A program made the translations under genes and the position numbers. A stretch of 15,000 nt of DNA. Source: Symbiodinium natans (taxonomy: Eukaryota; Sar; Dinophyceae; Suessiales; Symbiodiniaceae). Below the pieces are notes generated by a model. That model did no database searches. It saw only the letters and a program-made list of their open reading frames with translations, and was not told the origin of the DNA. The stretch covers positions 524,134 to 539,133 of the forward strand of contig CAJNDS010002524.1 of NCBI GenBank assembly GCA_905221605.1. The letters run 5' to 3'. Position 1 is the stretch's first letter; every line of letters begins with the position of its first letter. Shown here piece after piece: positions 12,223-15,000 of the stretch.

Positions 12223-14788
12223 CCTCTCGTCGCTGTGTTAAGGTGAGGGTTCCGGCATCACGGCGCTTGGGGTGTAGGGTTTCGGGTTTAGGGTTTCCGG
12301 CTTCGGGTTAGGGATGGGGGGGGGTCCCTAAATAGAGTTTAGGGTTTCGGGTTGGGGGTGTAGGGGCCCGCAGGGTTTAGGCCGCTAAAGGGCTTTCGCA
12401 ATCTTAAACCCGAAGCCCCGATTTTGGGCGTCAGAAGGGGGGCAAGTATCCCAAGCGCGCCTCCCAAGACCCTATATCCAGTAAACCATCAAGTCCACGT
12501 CCCGGCGGTAGGGTTCCCTAAACCCTAAACCCTAAACCCTAAACCCTAAACCCTAAACGCGAAACGCGAAACCCAAACGGGGGGTTTAAGGTTCTGGGTG
12601 TTTTGGGGCCTCATGCTGCGCTGCAAGCCCTACCCCTCCAGGCTTTACGGACCCTAAACCCTAAACCCTAAACCCAGGTCTCAATTTTTCAGGTTATTTG
12701 GGCCTTAGGGCCAGACTATTTATGTGGCTTTCGCGCCGTTGTCAGCCTAAGAGGGTACCCTTCACCCTATAGACCCTGAACCCCACGACCCCGACGCTTT
12801 AAAGCCCTGAACCCAAGACCTGAACACAGAATCCCAAATCCAAAACCCTCAACCCGAAACCCTTAACCCGAAGCCCCCAATGCCAGCCCAAGGCCATCAG
12901 TTGGATTTTCTTCCCTTCAAGTGCGATGCCTGCCAGGGCGTCTTTTGTCAGGACGCCGGCTGTTCCAAATCTCAGGGTCTAGGCACTGCCAGGATGGGCC
13001 ATCATACCCTGTAATCCCTTAAAAGGCCCTTTATCGGGTTCATTATGGGGATTTTAAGCATACCCTATAATCCCTTTAAAGGCCCTTGATTGGGTTCATT
13101 ATGGTGATTTTAGGTATACCCTGCAATCCCTTAAAAAGGCCCTTTATAGGGTTCATTATGGGGATTTTAAGGCCTAATCGCCCACCCCGGTAGGGCGTTT
13201 GAAGTTTTGACTAAAGCATGCGCCCACGCAGCTTTGTTTCAATTGTTTAAGGTCCAGGGGTTTGGGTTCCTGAAATCAGGAGTGCCTCACCTTGTGATGC
13301 GACCATGACTCCCGCGACCAAACCCATGAGCACCCGTCCCACCCTAAGCCCTGACTCTATAAGACTTCAAAAAAGCCCAACCCTAAACCCCCTCTAAACC
13401 CTCTAAACCCCCTAAACCCTCTAAACCCTAGACCCCAAACCCTAACCCCATAAATCCTAAACCCCAAACCCTTAAACCCTGAACCCTTAAACCCTAAACC
13501 CTAAACCTTAAACCCCAAACCCTAACCCCATAAACCCTAGACCCTGAACCCAAACTGCCCAACACTTGCCGACAACAGAACCGGGTCTGGGGATTTCATC
13601 CCCCCTGCGGGTTTAGGGTTTAGGGTTTAGGGTTTAGGGTTTAGGGTTTAGGGTTTAGGGTCCTCCCAACAACCTGAAACTCAAGCCCCCTGAGCCCTCA
13701 TTCGGTTTAGGGTTTCGGGTTTAGAGGGTTGAGGCAGGGTTTTGGTTTTCGGCTTTTGGCAGGGTTTGGGGGTTCGTGGCGAGGGCCCTCCGTTCGCTGG
13801 GACAGGCCGAAACCATCGAATCCCTAACGCCCTTCCCAGGCCCAGAAGCCTGAACTTCAATCCTGAACCCTACCACCCTACCACCCTACCACCCTACCAC
13901 CCTACCACCCTACCACCCTACCACCCTACCACCCTACCACCCTAAACCCTAAACCCTAAACCCTAAACCCTAAACCCTAAACCCTAAACCGGAAGGAGCA
14001 CTTCTCCTATGCGAACCATAACTGTCCCAGGGCGGACAGCAGCTCTGTACAGGCAGGACTTCGTGGCAGGGTTGAATTTAAGGGTTTAGGGCTTTCCCTA
14101 AGCTACTATTTGCTACCTCCCGCAAGAAACCAAGCCGTACAACCTACAAACCCTAGCACTACATAAGACGCAGCGCAACCGGTTGGCCGAACCTGAACCC
14201 TGAACAGGGTTTAGGGCTTGGGGCCCTGGAGCCCTATGTTCCCTAATTAAGCCTTGAAGCCTGAACAAAACCCTATACATGAAGGGGCCCTCCTAGTGAT
14301 TAGCAGAGTTGTAGGGCCCTAGATTGAGCTATAAGGATCCTATCTTAGGTTTTAGTGTAGTTGGTATAGTATCTAAGCTCTCAGCAGATGGCAAAAAGGC
14401 AACCTAGACGCACACATGGTCCTGTAAGATGCGCGCAGTACCCCTGTTTAGACCCCGTAAGCCCTAATCCCTGAATCCCCGTTGATATCCGTAAATCCCG
14501 AAACCCACATGTTGGGGGAGAACTTGGAGGTGTTGGGTGCTATGGAGCACGTTCTGAGCCCTTAAACCAAAACCGGCGCTTTTGGTTAGAGATGTACCAT
14601 TGGGGTCGGAATAAATACCAGCAGTATACCCTTATGGTCCGTATATAACGAATTTATATTCCCCGCCCCCCCCCCCCCCCAAAAAAAAAAAAAAAAAAAT
14701 GCTATTGTAGCTCCCTTCCTCAAAGCACTGGATCCAGGTCCTGGTGTGCCCCATGTGCGAAGCCACAGTGCGCTTGCGGGCTGACGAG
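12188..14788 (+). CDS. AN1-type zinc finger protein gene (ZFAND2/SAP-like), four visible exons, partial
   Basis: The exons at 12188-12222, 12893-12951, 13996-14052 and 14738-14788 join without breaking frame into one protein segment. The segment has the full AN1 pattern C-x4-C-x9-C-x2-C-x4-C-x2-H-x5-H-x-C, then a spacer and a CPxC module. AN1 fingers with LDFLPFKC and a downstream CPxC are known from animal ZFAND2/AIRAP and plant SAP11/13 proteins, which act in stress-linked proteasome and ubiquitin handling; that role here is inference. The introns (670, 1044 and 685 bases) open GC, GA and GC, end AG, and are each followed by G. The 5' start is uncertain and the 3' end lies beyond the window. 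Intron 1 carries only repeat-like sequence; intron 2 carries a MITE and an eight-base satellite. Confidence 0.9.
12223..12892 (+). other. AN1 gene intron 1 (GC-AG)
   Basis: The 5' part is G-rich telomere-like sequence (about 12240-12360). The 3' part is C-rich (12505-12560, 12651-12675, 12770-12880), so the two ends are complementary in type. An exon-like block at 12693-12754 lies inside but is skipped by the protein. Confidence 0.8.
12893..12951 (+). CDS. AN1 gene, exon b (core of the zinc finger)
   Basis: The acceptor GCCCAAG|G gives GC to finish a Cys codon, then HQLDFLPFKCDACQGVFCQ. This is the AN1 signature: LDFLPFKC, then C-x2-C and C-x4-C ligands. The donor is GA (TGTCAG|GACGCC). Other rotations of the junction lack AG at the intron end, so GA-AG is the best reading. 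Confidence 0.95.
12989..13190 (+). mobile_element. MITE family B, copy 3, with triplicated 56-bp core
   Basis: The ends CCAGGATGGGCCATC and AATCGCCCACCCCGG are family B inverted repeats. TA follows the right end; TG (a decayed TA) precedes the left. The core, which begins ATACCCT and contains AAGGCCCTTTAT and TTCATTATGGGGATTTTA, occurs three times in tandem from 13004, 13060 and 13116. Copies 1 and 2 carry it once. The element lies in intron 2 of the AN1 gene. Confidence 0.85.
13371..13555. repeat. Degenerate C-rich telomere-like block
   Basis: CCCTAAA mixed with CCCTCTAAA, CCCCAAA and CCCTTAAA variants. A phrase around CCCCAAACCCTAACCCCATAAA recurs at about 13434 and 13513. Confidence 0.9.
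13611..13661. repeat. TTTAGGG tract
   Basis: About seven perfect G-strand heptamers inside intron 2. Confidence 0.95.
13868..13989. repeat. CCACCCTA satellite fused to CCCTAAA repeats
   Basis: About nine copies of an eight-base unit (CCACCCTA) pass without interruption into six or seven CCCTAAA heptamers. The octamer looks like a telomere-type unit altered and then amplified. The block ends six bases before exon c. Confidence 0.95.
13996..14052 (+). CDS. AN1 gene, exon c (last zinc ligands and spacer)
   Basis: The acceptor CCGGAAG|G opens EHFSYANHNCPRADSSSVQ in phase 0. It supplies H-x5-H-x-C, the last three ligands of the AN1 finger. Family members read FC-x2-H-F in the same place, which fixes the join to exon b. 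The donor is GC (GTACAG|GCAGGA). The short hydrophilic spacer matches the position of the linker before the CPxC module in ZFAND2. Confidence 0.95.
14053..14737 (+). other. AN1 gene intron 3 (GC-AG)
   Basis: It begins with GC followed by G-rich sequence (AAGGGTTTAGGG near 14080) and ends after C15A19 (14666-14699) and a short unique acceptor region (GGATCCAG). No exon is seen in between. The frame 14586-14795 on the minus strand overlaps exon d and is not a gene. Confidence 0.8.
14666..14699. repeat. C15A19 compound homopolymer
   Basis: Fifteen C are followed directly by nineteen A, 38 bases upstream of exon d. Confidence 0.95.
14738..14788 (+). CDS. AN1 gene, exon d (CPxC module)
   Basis: The acceptor GGATCCAG|G opens VLVCPMCEATVRLRADE in phase 0. 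The VxVCPxC start and the acidic DED that follows match the region after the AN1 finger in ZFAND2 and SAP11/13 proteins, where an N-x-W...H...C part would come next. The donor is GA (GACGAG|GACACA). Without splicing the frame would run into the T tract. The remaining ligands must lie beyond the window. Confidence 0.9.
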
Positions 14789-14795
14789 GACACAA

Positions 14796-14823
14796 TTTTT
14801 TTTTTTTTTTTTTTGGGGGGGGG
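14796..14823. repeat. T19G9 compound homopolymer
   Basis: Nineteen T are followed by nine G, seven bases after exon d. It is complementary to C15A19 on the other side of the exon, with A and T runs of the same length. Confidence 0.95.
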
Positions 14824-14966
14824 TCTGCTCTGCAGATTAAGGATTGAGGGTTTCTTAGTAGCTGAGTAGCTAACCTGTAACCTTTTGAGCAACATACGAG
14901 ATCCTACCATAGTTGAGAGGCTGACCTTGTTTTGTGCCAGGGTACTCAGCAACTAGGTCTAACAGG

Positions 14967-15000
14967 GTACTTGGAGGACTTGGGGACTTAGGGGACTTAG
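14967..15000 (-). repeat. Partial copy of the 2338-2438 loop motif
   Basis: GTACTTGGAGGACTTGGGGA and the following ACTTAGGGG match the reverse complement of about 2373-2404 with few differences. The match is cut by the window end, so whether the whole element is present is unknown. Confidence 0.4.

Larger units (their letters stand above)
12952..13995 (+). other. AN1 gene intron 2 (GA-AG), 1044 bases
   Basis: It holds MITE family B copy 3 (12989-13190), degenerate C-rich telomere-like repeats (13371-13555), a pure TTTAGGG tract (13611-13661), a repeat-derived open frame (13742-13945), the CCACCCTA satellite (13868-13943) and CCCTAAA heptamers (13940-13989) ending at the acceptor. Confidence 0.85.

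Noticed and set aside
12188-12242. Exon a extended to the strong GTGAGG donor at 12243
   Set aside because: In the zinc-finger frame a TAA comes first, and the other frame destroys the HCSxxxC motif. The GC donor at 12223 restores the family sequence exactly.
12693-12754. Exon-like block with a TTTTTCAG acceptor, 20 open codons (VIWALGPDYLCGFRAVVSLR) and a GT donor
   Set aside because: It lies between AN1 exons a and b, which are contiguous in the protein family and share a split Cys codon. It must be intronic, and it shows that short exon-like blocks can arise by chance here.
13611-13661. TTTAGGG tract as an exon boundary inside intron 2
   Set aside because: The preceding block (about 13560-13610) has no sound frame, and the protein joins exon b to exon c without it.
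13742-13945. Open frame of 67 codons ending in repeated His-Pro-Thr-Thr-Leu-Pro-Pro-Tyr
   Set aside because: The repetitive tail is translation of the CCACCCTA array, and the whole frame lies inside intron 2 of the AN1 gene.
14586-14952. Two minus-strand open frames with runs of Phe, Lys and Gly
   Set aside because: They translate the A, T, C and G homopolymers and are antisense to AN1 exon d.
1-15000. Apicomplexan (Eimeria-like) origin, since Eimeria genomes contain dispersed AAACCCT repeats
   Set aside because: No CAG-rich coding repeats are seen, and the GC and GA donors of the zinc-finger gene fit dinoflagellates better. It is not fully excluded without a homology search.

Overview
The window looks like nuclear DNA of a eukaryote, most likely a dinoflagellate. 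That placement is an inference from splice signals. One gene is recognised by its protein motif, and its three visible introns open with GC, GA and GC, end in AG, and are followed by G in the next exon. Established knowledge says GC/GA/GT donors with AG|G acceptors are typical of dinoflagellates such as Symbiodiniaceae. The plant-type telomere heptamer (TTTAGGG/CCCTAAA) is scattered through the whole window in both orientations. No rRNA, tRNA, CRISPR array or bacterial operon was recognised. Almost none of the long open frames is a gene: coding sequence comes in blocks of 35-150 bases lost in long introns.

Layout. Bases 1-461 are degenerate to perfect CCCTAAA repeats. From 462 to 7363 there are scattered plus-strand exon candidates (462-539, 1866-1950, 3236-3282, 3972-4031 joined in phase to 4697-4768, then weaker ones at 5555, 6125, 6949, 7257 and 7331) among telomere-like tracts, homopolymers and short transposons. 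From 8996 to about 11420 a second set of candidates can be chained in phase (8996-9058, 9104-9172, 9268-9358, 9983-10069, 10227-10292; then 10890-11040 with 11147-11204). Their product is not recognised. From 12188 to 14788 four exons encode a complete AN1-type zinc finger and the start of the following CPxC module, as in ZFAND2/AIRAP and plant SAP11/13-type proteins. The gene runs past the right edge, and its first exon is uncertain.

Mobile elements. Three families of miniature inverted-repeat elements were found by comparing the window with itself. Family A has three copies (1372, 7389, 11791), family B three (6242, 6477, 12989) and family C two in opposite orientation (2803, 8730). Further single foldback elements lie at 837-955, 2338-2438 and 3383-3429. 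One family B copy sits inside an intron of the zinc-finger gene.

Overall architecture. Exons tend to be bracketed by C-rich telomere-like sequence on the left (end of the preceding intron) and G-rich sequence on the right (start of the next intron). Many introns could therefore fold end to end, and six exon candidates end exactly where a GTTTAG of the repeat supplies the 5' splice site. One predicted intron (9173-9267) is flanked by a perfect 17-bp direct repeat, as expected of an inserted intron. These three observations are the most novel content of the window.
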